Positions 50,048 to 59,585 of a stretch of DNA of 64,000 bases are shown piece by piece. The DNA is taken from positions 1 through 64,000 of the forward strand of contig JAUMTV010000005.1 of NCBI GenBank assembly GCA_030531025.1, in the 5' to 3' direction. The notes below the pieces were generated by a model that ran no database searches, was not told the origin of the DNA, and saw only the letters and a list, made by a program, of their open reading frames with translations. Each line of letters begins with the position of its first letter. The stretch's first letter is position 1. The translations under genes and the position numbers were made by a program. Source of the DNA: Turicibacter sp. (GTDB taxonomy: Bacteria > Bacillota > Bacilli > MOL361 > Turicibacteraceae).

Positions 50048-51304
50048 TTATAGAATAATTCCCCAAAGAATTGTTGTAACAATGGTAATTGTTAATCCTA
50101 CTAATGATTCATATGGGATTAATTTTAAACGTTCATTAATTGAAACATTTGTAGCTCCTGCTGTTGAATGGAAGAATGATCCATGAGGTAAATGATCTAA
50201 TACTGTTGATCCAGCATGAACCATTGCTGCACCCCCAAGTGGTGAAACACCAGCAGCCATAATAGCAGGACCGAATGTTGCAGAAGCAATCGTTGTACCA
50301 GCTGTCGTTGATGCTGTCGCCGCTCCCATTAAAATCCCTGCAATTGGCGCTAATAAAAACTCAGGAATACTTAAACTAGTTAAAAGAGTAATTGTATCCG
50401 CTTGTAATGTTGAAGCTTTAATAATTCCGGCTACAGCACCTGTTCCAACTAATAAGACGGCTACTGGCATCATTTTTGTTAATCCAAATGTAATAAACTC
50501 ATTTGTTTGCTTCGCCTTACCACACGCAACAACGCCGATTAACCCACCGACCGGTAATGCAATTAATGGATCCACTGTAATTCCCACTAAAGGACGTAAT
50601 GCTAATAAAATAATCGCAACTAGTGGTCCTATAATCGCTGCAAAGAAACTTGGTAAATCTTCTTGCTTATGTTGTTCCACGACTTCCGTTACTTTCTCGC
50701 CTTTATTCACTAGCAATTTAACTAGTATAACGGTTGCTACTAAACCAAATAAAGCGGCAATAACATTGGCTCCCATTAAGCTTGATAGCTCAACACCAAA
50801 GTTCTCAGATGCTGCAATCGTGTTTGGATTAGGTGAAACGACATTCCCACATTTTCCTCCACCAATCATAGCAAGTAATACAGCCATTTTTGAATAATTT
50901 AACTTTTTCCCTAAAGCTAATGCGATTGGTGCAACTGTAATAACGGCGATGTCAATAAATACTCCTGATGCTGTTAAAATCATTGTGGCTAAAGCTAAGG
51001 CAAATAACGCACGCTTTTCTCCTAATGTCTTAACAATTTGATCGGCAATCTTAGCAGCAGAACCTGTTTGAATTAAAACTCCTGCTAAAACTCCTGATGT
51101 AATAATACGAATAATAGATGGCATCATTCCTTTTGCCCCATCAATCATAATATCAACTGTTCCAGCTAATCCGGCTCCACCAATTATCCCACCGATTAAA
51201 GCTCCTAAAATTAAACTATACGCTGGATGACCTTTTTTAATAATTAAGAAAATTGAAACGGCTAACCCTAACAAGGCACCGAATGTTGTAATCTGTAAAT
51301 CCAT
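50048..51304 (-). CDS. GntP-family permease
   Basis: 418 residues, about 12 hydrophobic segments. Conserved GntP phrases: GGIIGGAGLAGTVDIMIDGAKG, LIQTGSAAKIADQI, GGKCGNVVSPNPNTIAASENFGV and STTAGTTIASATFGPAIMAAGVSPLGGAAMVHAGSTVLDHLPHGSFFH. The family imports gluconate and related sugar acids with protons. It lies 21 nt after glycerate kinase in one operon, so its substrate is probably D-glycerate. SD AAGGAG. Confidence 0.88.
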   Translation of the reverse strand: MDLQITTFGALLGLAVSIFLIIKKGHPAYSLILGALIGGIIGGAGLAGTVDIMIDGAKGMMPSIIRIITSGVLAGVLIQTGSAAKIADQIVKTLGEKRALFALALATMILTASGVFIDIAVITVAPIALALGKKLNYSKMAVLLAMIGGGKCGNVVSPNPNTIAASENFGVELSSLMGANVIAALFGLVATVILVKLLVNKGEKVTEVVEQHKQEDLPSFFAAIIGPLVAIILLALRPLVGITVDPLIALPVGGLIGVVACGKAKQTNEFITFGLTKMMPVAVLLVGTGAVAGIIKASTLQADTITLLTSLSIPEFLLAPIAGILMGAATASTTAGTTIASATFGPAIMAAGVSPLGGAAMVHAGSTVLDHLPHGSFFHSTAGATNVSINERLKLIPYESLVGLTITIVTTILWGIIL

Positions 51305-51325
51305 CTTAGTACTCCTTACTCTCCA

Positions 51326-52459
51326 TTATTTTATTGCTTGAATTAAGTTGAAAATTTGTTGTGTTGTTTGCTTCATATTTTCTGCTGCGACTTCTTTATT
51401 CATTGCCTCTTCTAGTGACATAGCTCCATTAACAATTGAAAAATATGCATCAATTCCCTCAGTATTACAAGCTGTTGCTTCTTTCGTTGTCGATCCAGCT
51501 AATCCAATAACTTTACAACCATGTTTTTTAGCTAACTTAGCTACCCCAATCGGAGCTTTTCCCATCGCTGTTTGATGATCTAAACGCCCCTCACCTGTTA
51601 ACACAAAATCCGCACCTTCAAGTGATTCGTCTAATTTTGTTTCTTCTAAAATGATTTGAACACCTGATTGTAACGTTCCATTTAAAAATGCCGTAAATGC
51701 AAACCCTAGTCCACCTGCAGCTCCTGTTCCTGGTAATGTCGCAAAATCTTTTCCTTTATAACTTTCAACCACACTAGCAAAGTGACGCAATCCTTCATCA
51801 AGTATTTCTACGATTTCAGGAGTTGCTCCTTTTTGTGGACCATAAATATAGGCCGCACCTTGTTGACCATATAACGGATTATTTACATCACAAGCAATTT
51901 TAAACTCGCATGCCTCTAAACCAGCTAAAACGTTTGATTCATCAATTGAGACAATCTGACTCAATCCTTGTCCACCTTGCTGAACTTCCTTTCCATTTTC
52001 ATCTAAAAACTTATAACCTAACGCCATTAACATACCGATCCCCGCATCATTTGTCGCAGAACCACCAATTCCAATGATGAATTTTTTACATCCTGCTTCA
52101 ACACATGCTTTAATCATTTCCCCTACTCCGTAAGTTGTTGTCACTAATGGATTACGCTTTTCAACAGGTACTTGAGGAAGTCCCGCTGCTTGTGCCATTT
52201 CAATCACAGCAACCTCATCAATCATCCCATACTGTGCTGTCACTCGTTCATAAATTGGTCCTGTTACTTCTAATGTTTTCATCTGACCATTCATCCCACA
52301 AACTAAAGCTTCTGTTGTTCCTTCTCCACCATCTGCTAGAGGCTTTACAACAACAGTTGCTTCTGGATTCACAGCTAAGATTCCTGCTTTTGCTGCTTCT
52401 CCTGCCTCCATTGAACTTAAACTCCCTTTTAATGAGTCAATTACGACAACTACTTTCAT
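51326..52459 (-). CDS. glycerate 2-kinase (GarK/GlxK family)
   Basis: 377 residues. Phosphorylates D-glycerate with ATP for entry into glycolysis. Family landmarks in order: VVIDSLKGSLSSMEAG (N-terminus), PLADGGEGTTEAL, YGVGEMI, IGIGGSATNDAGIGML, CDVNNPLYGQQGAA, GAAGGLGFAF, LTGEGRLDHQTAMGKAP. Complete. SD AAAGGAG 8 nt before ATG. First gene of a kinase-permease operon; a minus-strand TATAAT (52584-52589) preceded by TG, about 125 nt upstream, is a likely promoter. Confidence 0.92.
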   Translation of the reverse strand: MKVVVVIDSLKGSLSSMEAGEAAKAGILAVNPEATVVVKPLADGGEGTTEALVCGMNGQMKTLEVTGPIYERVTAQYGMIDEVAVIEMAQAAGLPQVPVEKRNPLVTTTYGVGEMIKACVEAGCKKFIIGIGGSATNDAGIGMLMALGYKFLDENGKEVQQGGQGLSQIVSIDESNVLAGLEACEFKIACDVNNPLYGQQGAAYIYGPQKGATPEIVEILDEGLRHFASVVESYKGKDFATLPGTGAAGGLGFAFTAFLNGTLQSGVQIILEETKLDESLEGADFVLTGEGRLDHQTAMGKAPIGVAKLAKKHGCKVIGLAGSTTKEATACNTEGIDAYFSIVNGAMSLEEAMNKEVAAENMKQTTQQIFNLIQAIK

Positions 52460-52740
52460 TTAACTTACTCCTTTACTTGCTGTTTTACTAGAATTTTTTT
52501 TCAATAAACCTTTCCTTAAATTAATTCAAAAAACATTCCAGTACACTTATCATTTGATAGGGTTTTCTTTCGGTGCAGGCGTTATTATAACACCTTAACT
52601 TCTATTTGTATATATTTTTTTTATATTTTAGAGTATTTTTTAACCCCCTCATCCTATACTCATCCATTAATTTAGTTAAACCTTACATATATACCATTTT
52701 TTATAAAAAGTTGTCTAATATTCAAATTTATTCATTTCAA
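52460..52740 (-). other. leader of glycerate operon and intergenic DNA
   Basis: No gene. Minus-strand extended -10 (TGTTATAAT around 52584-52592) with about 120 nt of leader before the kinase gene. A G/C-richer patch (CGGTGCAGGCG, 52571-52581) directly after the -10 could be an operator but has no clear symmetry. The rest is A/T-rich with nothing recognised. Confidence 0.45.
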
Positions 52741-52741
52741 T

Positions 52742-52764
52742 AAAAAGCGGTCATGTGACCGCTT
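52742..52764 (-). terminator. LRR gene terminator
   Basis: 9-bp stem AAGCGGTCA/TGACCGCTT, 2-nt loop, TTTTTA on the minus strand. The tight loop makes it more a cruciform than a textbook terminator. Confidence 0.7.
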
Positions 52765-52768
52765 GACT

Positions 52769-53941
52769 TTATATTTGAGTAATTGAAATTTGTAGTTCTC
52801 CACTAAATGGGATCTCTTGATTTTGATTATGAAAAAAGATCTTAATCTGATTGGTTAAAGAATCTGTCAGCTCTAATTGATTTGTTTCTGAATCATAACG
52901 AGCAGACTTAGGAATCATTATCGTGATATGTGGGACATTCCCATCAAGATCAATTAACTGACCTTTCAATCCAAGACGATTAGAGTTATGATTCATTGGA
53001 ACGATCCACTCAATCAATTGATTTTCAATACTAATAATCGGGAGTGTTTTCAATCCTTGAATAGAGTTAATTTGATTTCCTTGCGCTAATAAGGCTAATA
53101 AGTGAGGAAGATTCATAATCGGAGTAAGAGTTTTAACTCGATTATACATAACACTTAAGGCTTCTAATGATTCCACTTTCGCTAATGGCTCTAAATCTTC
53201 AATCTGATTATAATTTAAATCAAGAAATTGAAGCTGTTTCATTTTTTTTAATGGCTCAATACTTTCGATTTGATTTCGATTCGCAAATAAAATACACAAA
53301 TGTTTAAGTCCAGTTAGTGGCTTTAGATCCGCAATCTGATTGCCATTAATATTTAACTGATATAATAGATATAAGTCTTTTAATGGCTCAAGTGATTGAA
53401 TATTATTTTCATCTAAATATAAAACCTCAAGATTAACGAGAGATTTTATGATGTTTAAATTAGAAATTCCGACTCGCATCATCGATAATAACGACAGTTG
53501 TTTCATAAAACACAATTCGTCAAAACTTTGAAGCGGGTTATCATCTAAAAAAAGTGTCACTAACTCTTTTAATTTCGTTAACGGCCACAAACTTTGAATG
53601 ATATTCTGACTAACATTTAAACTTTGAAGCTTTTTGAGTGAACTAAGTGGTCTTAAATCTTTAACTTGATTATTCATAACACTTAGTTGTTCCAAGTTTT
53701 GCAACTCTCGTAATGGTGTTAAATCATTAATTTGATTATGATTTAAATATAAACCCGTTAGATTTGTTGCATAATTGATCCCAGTCAAATCTTTAATTTC
53801 TTTTTTCTCTAAGTATACGGCTCCTTTTAGGCTAGCAAGCTGGGCTTTTGTAATCTCTTGTTCAGCTCGCTGATTAAAATATATTTCATTTAAAGCTGCT
53901 TTTAATTTTTCATCTCTTATGACATTGGTCAACAGTATCAC
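52769..53941 (-). CDS. leucine-rich-repeat protein (22-residue repeats, no export signal)
   Basis: 390 residues. After a 50-residue cap (LKAALNEIYFNQRAEQEITKAQL, similar to internalin caps) about eleven tandem 22-residue LRRs follow, with the pattern L..L.L..NQI.DL.PL..L (for example LYLNHNQINDLTPL, LNINGNQIADLKPL). They are closed by a beta-rich end domain (about 320-390). The repeats are of the internalin/SDS22 type, but there is no signal peptide, sorting motif or membrane helix, so the protein appears cytoplasmic. GTG start with a poor SD (AGAAAG), so the N-terminus is the least certain part. Confidence 0.8.
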   Translation of the reverse strand: MILLTNVIRDEKLKAALNEIYFNQRAEQEITKAQLASLKGAVYLEKKEIKDLTGINYATNLTGLYLNHNQINDLTPLRELQNLEQLSVMNNQVKDLRPLSSLKKLQSLNVSQNIIQSLWPLTKLKELVTLFLDDNPLQSFDELCFMKQLSLLSMMRVGISNLNIIKSLVNLEVLYLDENNIQSLEPLKDLYLLYQLNINGNQIADLKPLTGLKHLCILFANRNQIESIEPLKKMKQLQFLDLNYNQIEDLEPLAKVESLEALSVMYNRVKTLTPIMNLPHLLALLAQGNQINSIQGLKTLPIISIENQLIEWIVPMNHNSNRLGLKGQLIDLDGNVPHITIMIPKSARYDSETNQLELTDSLTNQIKIFFHNQNQEIPFSGELQISITQI

Positions 53942-54044
53942 ATCTTTCTGTTTTCAAACAACTTCACTTCTTTTACTGTTAATATGACCAGGATACAATA
54001 TAAGATATTCTCTATTTAGCTAGCTGTCACGTGAAATAACATAT

Positions 54045-54080
54045 AAAAAAGCTTTACTTCATATGAAGTAAAGCTTTTTT
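54045..54080. terminator. symmetric terminator
   Basis: Perfect 18-bp palindrome AAAAAAGCTTTACTTCAT and its complement, between the VanW gene and the LRR gene. Confidence 0.9.
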
Positions 54081-54082
54081 TC

Positions 54083-55345
54083 TTATTTATATGTGCTTGT
54101 ATCAATGTATTCATTATAAACGACACTTCCATTAGCATCATAACCAATTAAATAAGTTTGATACTTTTTACCAGACTCAATGGTTTTAACACTTGGTTTA
54201 TAAGTAATCCCTTTTAATGCGTCTTCATTTGACCAGAATTCGATCGTTAATGTTCCCCCACTTGTATAGGCATTAATATAAATTGGATAATCTAATGTGT
54301 TTACAAATTTAAAATCAATCAGATCTTCAGCCATCGTAGCATCTAATCCGGCAGGAACATATCCTACTTGCAAACTATGGTTTCTTCGTTCTGTTGGCAT
54401 GATTCCAGCATATAAAACTGTGTTATACAATGTTGAGGAAACTTGACAAATCCCGCCCCCAATACCATCAACAGGTTGTGAGTTTACAAATACAGTTGCA
54501 TTCAAATAACCATTTGATGCGACAACTGGTGATACTTTCTCTGTATATGAAAACTCTTCGCCAGGCATTAATAATGTTTTATCAATTTTTGATGTTGCTA
54601 ACTCAACATTTTTAGAGCGAGCAATCCCAGTTGGAAAAGATGAACTATATGTAGAAATCTTGGAATTAACTGATCTTAATAACTCTGGATCACGTGATTG
54701 CTTATCAACAGTTCCTTCAGCTGTCACTTTTACTGCTTTATTTGAACCATCATTTAATGCTGTTTTAACTTGCTCTTTTAATGCGTCAGCATCAATTGTG
54801 TAACCCTCGCGACCTTCTCCAACTTCAAAGTTTCCAGTCGATACCATCTTAAAGGTAGAATCCTGTTTCTCTACATAAACTTCATCAGCAATCGATTGAA
54901 TCCATTCATCAACTAGTGCTTCATCATAACTATATGTAATTGTATATTCAACTGACGGCGCTTCTTTAATTCGCTCAGCTTGTTCTAAGATTTTCAAATC
55001 TTTTCCAAGCGAAAAAATTTCATTCGCTAAACCATTAACATCTTCACTGACGGAAACACCTAAATCTTTGATTGTTTTAGAAAATGTCTGATCTTTGACC
55101 GTCACTTCAACTAATCGTTTTTCAAATCCTTCAACTTCCTCTTTTAAAAGCTCTGTTAACTGACCTTTTGAAATTTCTGATACATCCTTCTCGTTTACCT
55201 TAATGTTTGGAAAGGTAATATCTTCATAGGATAAAACTAACTCCTTGGCCTGATAGTATTTGTATGTTTGTACCCCTCCAAATACTAATCCAGCTGCTAC
55301 AATTGCAATAGCCCCTCCAATTAATACTTTTTTCTTTGTACTCAT
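54083..55345 (-). CDS. VanW-family envelope protein
   Basis: 420 residues: N-terminal membrane anchor (KKKVLIGGAIAIVAAGLVFGGV), then two peptidoglycan-binding-like (PG_binding_4/YoaR) regions (about 35-125 and 130-210). A VanW domain (about 235-360) follows, with PGEEFSYTEKVSPVVASNGYL, GGGICQVSSTLYNTVLYAGI and RRNHSLQVGYVPAGLDATM. VanW occurs in vancomycin-resistance operons and in many clostridial wall proteins; its reaction is not known. Here there are no van ligase genes, so it is an ordinary envelope gene. Strong SD (AAAGGGGACATGTT region). Confidence 0.88.
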   Translation of the reverse strand: MSTKKKVLIGGAIAIVAAGLVFGGVQTYKYYQAKELVLSYEDITFPNIKVNEKDVSEISKGQLTELLKEEVEGFEKRLVEVTVKDQTFSKTIKDLGVSVSEDVNGLANEIFSLGKDLKILEQAERIKEAPSVEYTITYSYDEALVDEWIQSIADEVYVEKQDSTFKMVSTGNFEVGEGREGYTIDADALKEQVKTALNDGSNKAVKVTAEGTVDKQSRDPELLRSVNSKISTYSSSFPTGIARSKNVELATSKIDKTLLMPGEEFSYTEKVSPVVASNGYLNATVFVNSQPVDGIGGGICQVSSTLYNTVLYAGIMPTERRNHSLQVGYVPAGLDATMAEDLIDFKFVNTLDYPIYINAYTSGGTLTIEFWSNEDALKGITYKPSVKTIESGKKYQTYLIGYDANGSVVYNEYIDTSTYK

Positions 55346-55480
55346 AACATGTCCCCTTTAAATTAAATCTAGAACTCTCCTTATCTCCCTTTTTTATCCC
55401 TCGTTTATCATACCATAATGTTTTATTTTTTAAATAATATTTCGTTTTTTGGTGTTATTTTCTTAAAATTCGACGTTCCT

Positions 55481-56098
55481 TTACTCCTTAACTTCAATGA
55501 GGTAATTAAAATGATCACCTTCTCCAGTTTCAAAACTAATAAGATACTCGCCTTCTCCAGCATAACTATAATAATTAAAACAATTTTGTTCAGTATTCGA
55601 TTTTAAATAAATTAACTGACAAACCATCTCGTCATTAACGACTGGTTCATAAAGAATATGAGGACTATTCGCATAATCTCCTAAATTATATGCAATGGTT
55701 GCTTCTGCTAGACTCTGTGGCTTTAAGGCGATTTCATTATAAAAAATCGTTGGATGAACAGCAGGTAGTAAAAATTGAGACATAATAAATTCTTGCATAA
55801 AATAACGATAATTAAAATGAAGAACTAAGGCTTTCTTCGCTTTGTCATAACTATCCTCAATGACTTCATAACCTGTTAAAGTCACTTGCCATAGTATATC
55901 ATTGTTATCACCAGCTAGAAAAATTAAAGGATCCCCTATCGTATAAACTTGGCTCGTTTCATAATCTTCTCGATTCATTTCATCTAATATTAATAATCGC
56001 TGATGATAATCTTTTGTTTTCTGAACAAACGGTGTTGACTTTTTACTACAACCACACAAACATATTCCTAGCATAAAAACAACAACGAAACGTTTCAT
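55481..56098 (-). CDS. lipoprotein of unknown function
   Basis: 205 residues. Signal peptide with lipobox: MKRFVVVFMLGICLCGCSKK (cleavage before a cysteine in LCGC). The mature part is soluble, strand-rich and Tyr/Phe-rich (IGDPLIFLAGDNNDILWQVTLTGYEVIEDSYDKAKKALVLHFNYRYF, CQLIYLKSNTEQNCFNYYSYAGEGEYLISFETGEG). It has two cysteines. The ILWQVTLTGYEV...LV.HFNY pattern recalls DUF4352-like extracellular domains but is not a secure match. Monocistronic. Confidence 0.75.
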   Translation of the reverse strand: MKRFVVVFMLGICLCGCSKKSTPFVQKTKDYHQRLLILDEMNREDYETSQVYTIGDPLIFLAGDNNDILWQVTLTGYEVIEDSYDKAKKALVLHFNYRYFMQEFIMSQFLLPAVHPTIFYNEIALKPQSLAEATIAYNLGDYANSPHILYEPVVNDEMVCQLIYLKSNTEQNCFNYYSYAGEGEYLISFETGEGDHFNYLIEVKE

Positions 56099-56630
56099 CT
56101 ATCCCATCCTTTTTCTTTATCACTTACTGTTTATAACCCCTTTTTACTCTTCCTAATTATATCGCTCATTTTTTAAAATTTAAACCAAGCTACACACTGA
56201 CTTAGTAACCATATAGGACTCATTCAATCATCATTGACTAAACAGTTTATTTTACATTAAGACTACCATCAAATTAACTCCTCTGACAATAAAAAAGATG
56301 TTCCTTTACTTCATTTTCTCACCTTTTTTAATATAATTCTCTATTCTCGCCAAATTTCTACAACCCATTCACAAAATAACAAAAAAATTCCTAATTCTTT
56401 AGCTTATTTTAATTCAAAATCTCTTGACTAACTTTCACATCAATTGTTATTTTATACGATTTAGCTTTCTTCTATTTTAGCTACAAGACATCTATTTTAA
56501 ACACATCAATTTAATATATTTTTAAGTCATGTATTCATATCAATAACGGTAAAATATAGATAAGCATCATTGAATCTCCTAGTCATAAAATCTATAATAT
56601 GTTTAACGATTCAGAAATGGGGGATATAAA
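56099..56630. other. 530-bp AT-rich gap
   Basis: Between a minus-strand lipoprotein gene and a plus-strand membrane gene; must hold both promoters. No frame, strong hairpin or repeat was found. Confidence 0.5.
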
Positions 56631-57026
56631 ATGAATCGAACATTCACGAACATAAAAAAAGTTTTAATAGGGGGAGGATATTTTTTATTATGGGATTGGA
56701 TGGTCTTAAATCTAGGATGGAGCCTCACATTAGGGTGTGATCTTCCATTACATATCATGCCAGAAGATATCATTCCATGGATGACATCTATGTTTATCGT
56801 TACTCTTATTTATTTACTAACCATTCGTTCACAAAAATTTAATTTAACATTACTTCCTATTATCGCATTATGGGCTATTCAATATATCTATGCTTTAATC
56901 TTTCAATATCATCCTTATGATACTTTAATGGATGGAATAGGTTTTTTTGGTACTTTAGCGTGTTATTTACACATCTGTCTAAATACGAAAAAAGAACCTA
57001 CTACTGAACCAAAAAAAATGGCCTAA
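56631..57026 (+). CDS. small multi-pass membrane protein, unknown
   Basis: 131 residues, four hydrophobic segments (about 10-30, 47-65, 73-93, 100-117), ending in a Lys/Glu/Thr tail (TKKEPTTEPKKMA). No family recognised; Trp-rich membrane parts (LLWDWMVLNLGWSL). SD GGGGGA. Single gene with a bidirectional terminator shared with the convergent GH4 gene. Confidence 0.65.
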   Translation: MNRTFTNIKKVLIGGGYFLLWDWMVLNLGWSLTLGCDLPLHIMPEDIIPWMTSMFIVTLIYLLTIRSQKFNLTLLPIIALWAIQYIYALIFQYHPYDTLMDGIGFFGTLACYLHICLNTKKEPTTEPKKMA

Positions 57027-57040
57027 AGGGCCATTTTTTT
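57012..57040. terminator. bidirectional terminator
   Basis: Stem AAAAAAATGGCC/GGCCATTTTTTT, loop TAAAG, overlapping the end of the plus-strand membrane gene. Confidence 0.88.
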
Positions 57041-57048
57041 TAGTTTAT

Positions 57049-58440
57049 TTAATATGCTTCTTTCATTAATGCTTGTACCTTTTCATCTTTTACTGTCACA
57101 CCACTTGCTTTTAATTCTTGAATTTTATCTTTAAATTGTGGCAAATATCTTTCATGAGCAACGAGCATTTCATCTAATAAATCTTTAGCTACTTTCCCAC
57201 CAATAATTTGTGGGTTTAATAAAAACGCCTGTAATGCTAAACCATAATCTCCTGTTATGGCAGCTTTAATCGTACATTCTTCCATCGCTTTCATCACTTG
57301 AAGCCATCCTTTTTCTGCACTATCAAGTGGTCCCCAAGCAACTGCCATTGCACCTTTACCGGTAATATAGCTCGTCACTTCTACGACACTATCTGGAGCT
57401 AAATCTGGTAATGCTCCATTATTTTGTGTAGAAACAACCATTGAAATTCCTTTATCATTATAAATGGCATTAATACATTCACAAGCGGCATCACTATAAT
57501 AGCTTCCTCCACGTTGAGTTAACTGCTCTGGTTTGTAATTTAAGTCTGGATTTTTATATAGTTCAAATAATTCGGCTTCGGTTTGTTTCACTTGCTCTCC
57601 TCTTGTTCCGATGCCGTGATATTCTTCTAATCCATGTTTTAGCATCTCATCTTGTAAGTAGTAGTATCGATGATACCCACATGGAATTAACTTCATTTGT
57701 TCAAGTTGTTCTTTTAAGAAATCAACTTTAAAAATATTGGCAGGTGTTCCATCATCTTTTGTATACATCGCATCAATAATATCCATTGTCACATCTTTTC
57801 CAGATTGATCGGTTACCTTATGCCAGTGGAAGTGATTTAATCCAGCAAATTGATAAATTAAGTCTTCTTCTTTGACATCTAACATTTCAGGTTCTTTCAT
57901 CATGGAATTGATAGGGACATTACATAGCCCGATACATTTTTTCCATCCTCCATGCTTAATAATAGCCTCTGTCACCATCCCACTTGGATTAGTGAAATTA
58001 ATTAGCCATGCGTCTGGACATAACTGTTTCATATCTTCAACAATATCTAAAATGACAGGAATTGTTCGTAACGCTTTAAAGATGCCACCAGCCCCATTTG
58101 TTTCTTGTCCTAGCATCCCGTAAGAAAATGGAATACGTTCATCTTTAATTCGTGCATTTAATAAGCCCACACGAAACTGCGTTGTTACAAAATCAGCACC
58201 TTTTAATGCTTCTTTTCGATCAAGCGTTAAATGAACTTTCACATCATAAGGAGAAGCATCCCACATACGTTGTGCCATCTGTCCAACAATCGCTAACTTT
58301 TCTTTTCCTTCTTCAATATCCACTAACCAAAACTCTCGAATTGGTAACTCTTCATAACGTTTAATAAATCCTTCCATTAATTCTGGCGTATAACTACTTC
58401 CTCCACCAATGGTAACAATTTTAATCCCCTCTTTTTTCAT
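57049..58440 (-). CDS. licH: 6-phospho-beta-glucosidase, GH4 family
   Basis: 463 residues. NAD- and Mn-dependent glycosidase of family GH4 that splits phosphorylated disaccharides such as cellobiose-6-P. NAD loop VTIGGGSSYTPELMEGF, DIEEG, QFRVGLLNARIKDERIP, GQETNGAGGIFKALRTIPV, INFTNPSGMVTEA, the metal cysteine/His region GLCNVPI and GLNHFHW. DIEEG and CNVPI point to the phospho-beta-glucosidase branch (LicH/CelF). A TTG precedes the ATG; ATG preferred (AGGAG 9 nt ahead). Divergent from an rpiR-type regulator gene; no PTS genes in the window. Confidence 0.9.
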   Translation of the reverse strand: MKKEGIKIVTIGGGSSYTPELMEGFIKRYEELPIREFWLVDIEEGKEKLAIVGQMAQRMWDASPYDVKVHLTLDRKEALKGADFVTTQFRVGLLNARIKDERIPFSYGMLGQETNGAGGIFKALRTIPVILDIVEDMKQLCPDAWLINFTNPSGMVTEAIIKHGGWKKCIGLCNVPINSMMKEPEMLDVKEEDLIYQFAGLNHFHWHKVTDQSGKDVTMDIIDAMYTKDDGTPANIFKVDFLKEQLEQMKLIPCGYHRYYYLQDEMLKHGLEEYHGIGTRGEQVKQTEAELFELYKNPDLNYKPEQLTQRGGSYYSDAACECINAIYNDKGISMVVSTQNNGALPDLAPDSVVEVTSYITGKGAMAVAWGPLDSAEKGWLQVMKAMEECTIKAAITGDYGLALQAFLLNPQIIGGKVAKDLLDEMLVAHERYLPQFKDKIQELKASGVTVKDEKVQALMKEAY

Positions 58441-58523
58441 CAAGCATCTCTCCTTTAAAAATTGATTACACTGCTACTATAACCTAGCTTGAATGTAACT
58501 GAAAGGCCTTGATTGATTTTTAA

Positions 58524-58557
58524 AATACTGTTTCAAACTTTCTTTGAAATCGGTATT
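58524..58557. promoter_or_regulatory. palindrome between licH and rpiR-type gene (candidate operator)
   Basis: Core TTTCAAA-CTTTC-TTTGAAA (58531-58549, perfect arms) flanked by AATAC (58524) and GTATT (58553), giving an imperfect 34-bp palindrome. Lies between the divergent start sites. RpiR-family regulators bind inverted repeats of about this size next to their own gene. Binding is inferred. Confidence 0.5.
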
Positions 58558-58613
58558 ATTTTTTAAAACAATATTTCAGCTCATCTATGTTATAATTTTT
58601 TCAGGTGATAAAG

Positions 58614-59447
58614 ATGTTGATTGAAGAGAAAATAGAGAATATTTAATTATCAAATAACGAAGAACTCATTAAAGCCTATATTAAAACTTATCCTGATACA
58701 CTTAAGACGTTAACAACAAGAGAACTGGCTAATTTAACTTATACCTCAGCTAGTACCCTTGTCAGATTTTCAAAAAAATTAGGCTTTAAAGGGTGGAATG
58801 AATTTAGAGATGCTTATTTAGAAGAATACGACTATTTAACTAGTCATTTCACTAAAATTAATGCAAATATGCCTTTTACCTCTAACGATACAGTTGCTTC
58901 AATTACAAATAAAATTATTTCATTAAAACAAGAAACATTAAAAGATACAAAACAACTCATTAACCCTGAAGCTTTAAAACAAGCCACTCAGCTCATTATT
59001 AATAGTGACACAATTAAGCTGTTTGGTGCTAATAATATTATTTATGAAATTTCTGAATTTCAATTTAAACTGTCTCGGATTAATCGTGACGTCTTATTTA
59101 CAGGGCTTCAAGGAGAACAGCAATATTTTGCCACTCGATGTAAAGCAACTGATGTGGCCATCATTGTTTCTTATACAGATGAAACCTTATATCTTCTAAA
59201 AATTGTTCAGCAACTACGAGCACAAAATATTCCGATTATCGCGATTACAAGCGTCGGCAATAACCGCTTATCCCATTTTGCAACGGTAACCTTACACGTG
59301 ACGATACGTGAAAAAGCTTATGGTAAAATCGGAGCCTTCTCATCTTTAGAATCGATTCGTTGTATCCTTCATATTTTATATTCATGTGTTTTCGCTCAAG
59401 ATTATCAAAAGAACTTTACTTACAAAAAAGCGTCGCTAAAAAATTAG
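58614..59447 (+). pseudogene. RpiR-family sugar-phosphate regulator with early stop codon
   Basis: 278 codons. Starts MLIEEKIENI after AGGTGA, then TAA at codon 11, then continues in frame with LSNNEELIKAYI. The HTH follows (TTRELANLTYTSASTLVRFSKKLGFKGWNEFR, the RpiR hallmark) and then the SIS domain (IKLFGANN, VAIIVSYTDETLYLLK, PIIAITSVGNNRLSHFA). There is no good restart before the HTH; the first later ATG (58869) would give only the SIS half. So the DNA-binding protein is probably not made, unless the stop is read through. A one-base shift near 59400 would give a longer C-terminus (LQKSVAKKLETARK), so the end may also be altered. Confidence 0.75.
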
Positions 59448-59585
59448 AAACCGCTCGAAAGCCTTCTAATCAAATCATTAAAGATGAAACATGATAAATC
59501 CTCAAGAAGGACTACACCCCTTTACCATAAAAATAAATTAAACTCACTAAACTAAACGACTAAACTTCTAACGAAAGGAGACTTT

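Noticed and set aside
54083..55345. Vancomycin resistance (VanW)
   Set aside because: No VanA/B-type ligase, VanH or VanX nearby; VanW domains are common in ordinary Firmicute envelope proteins.
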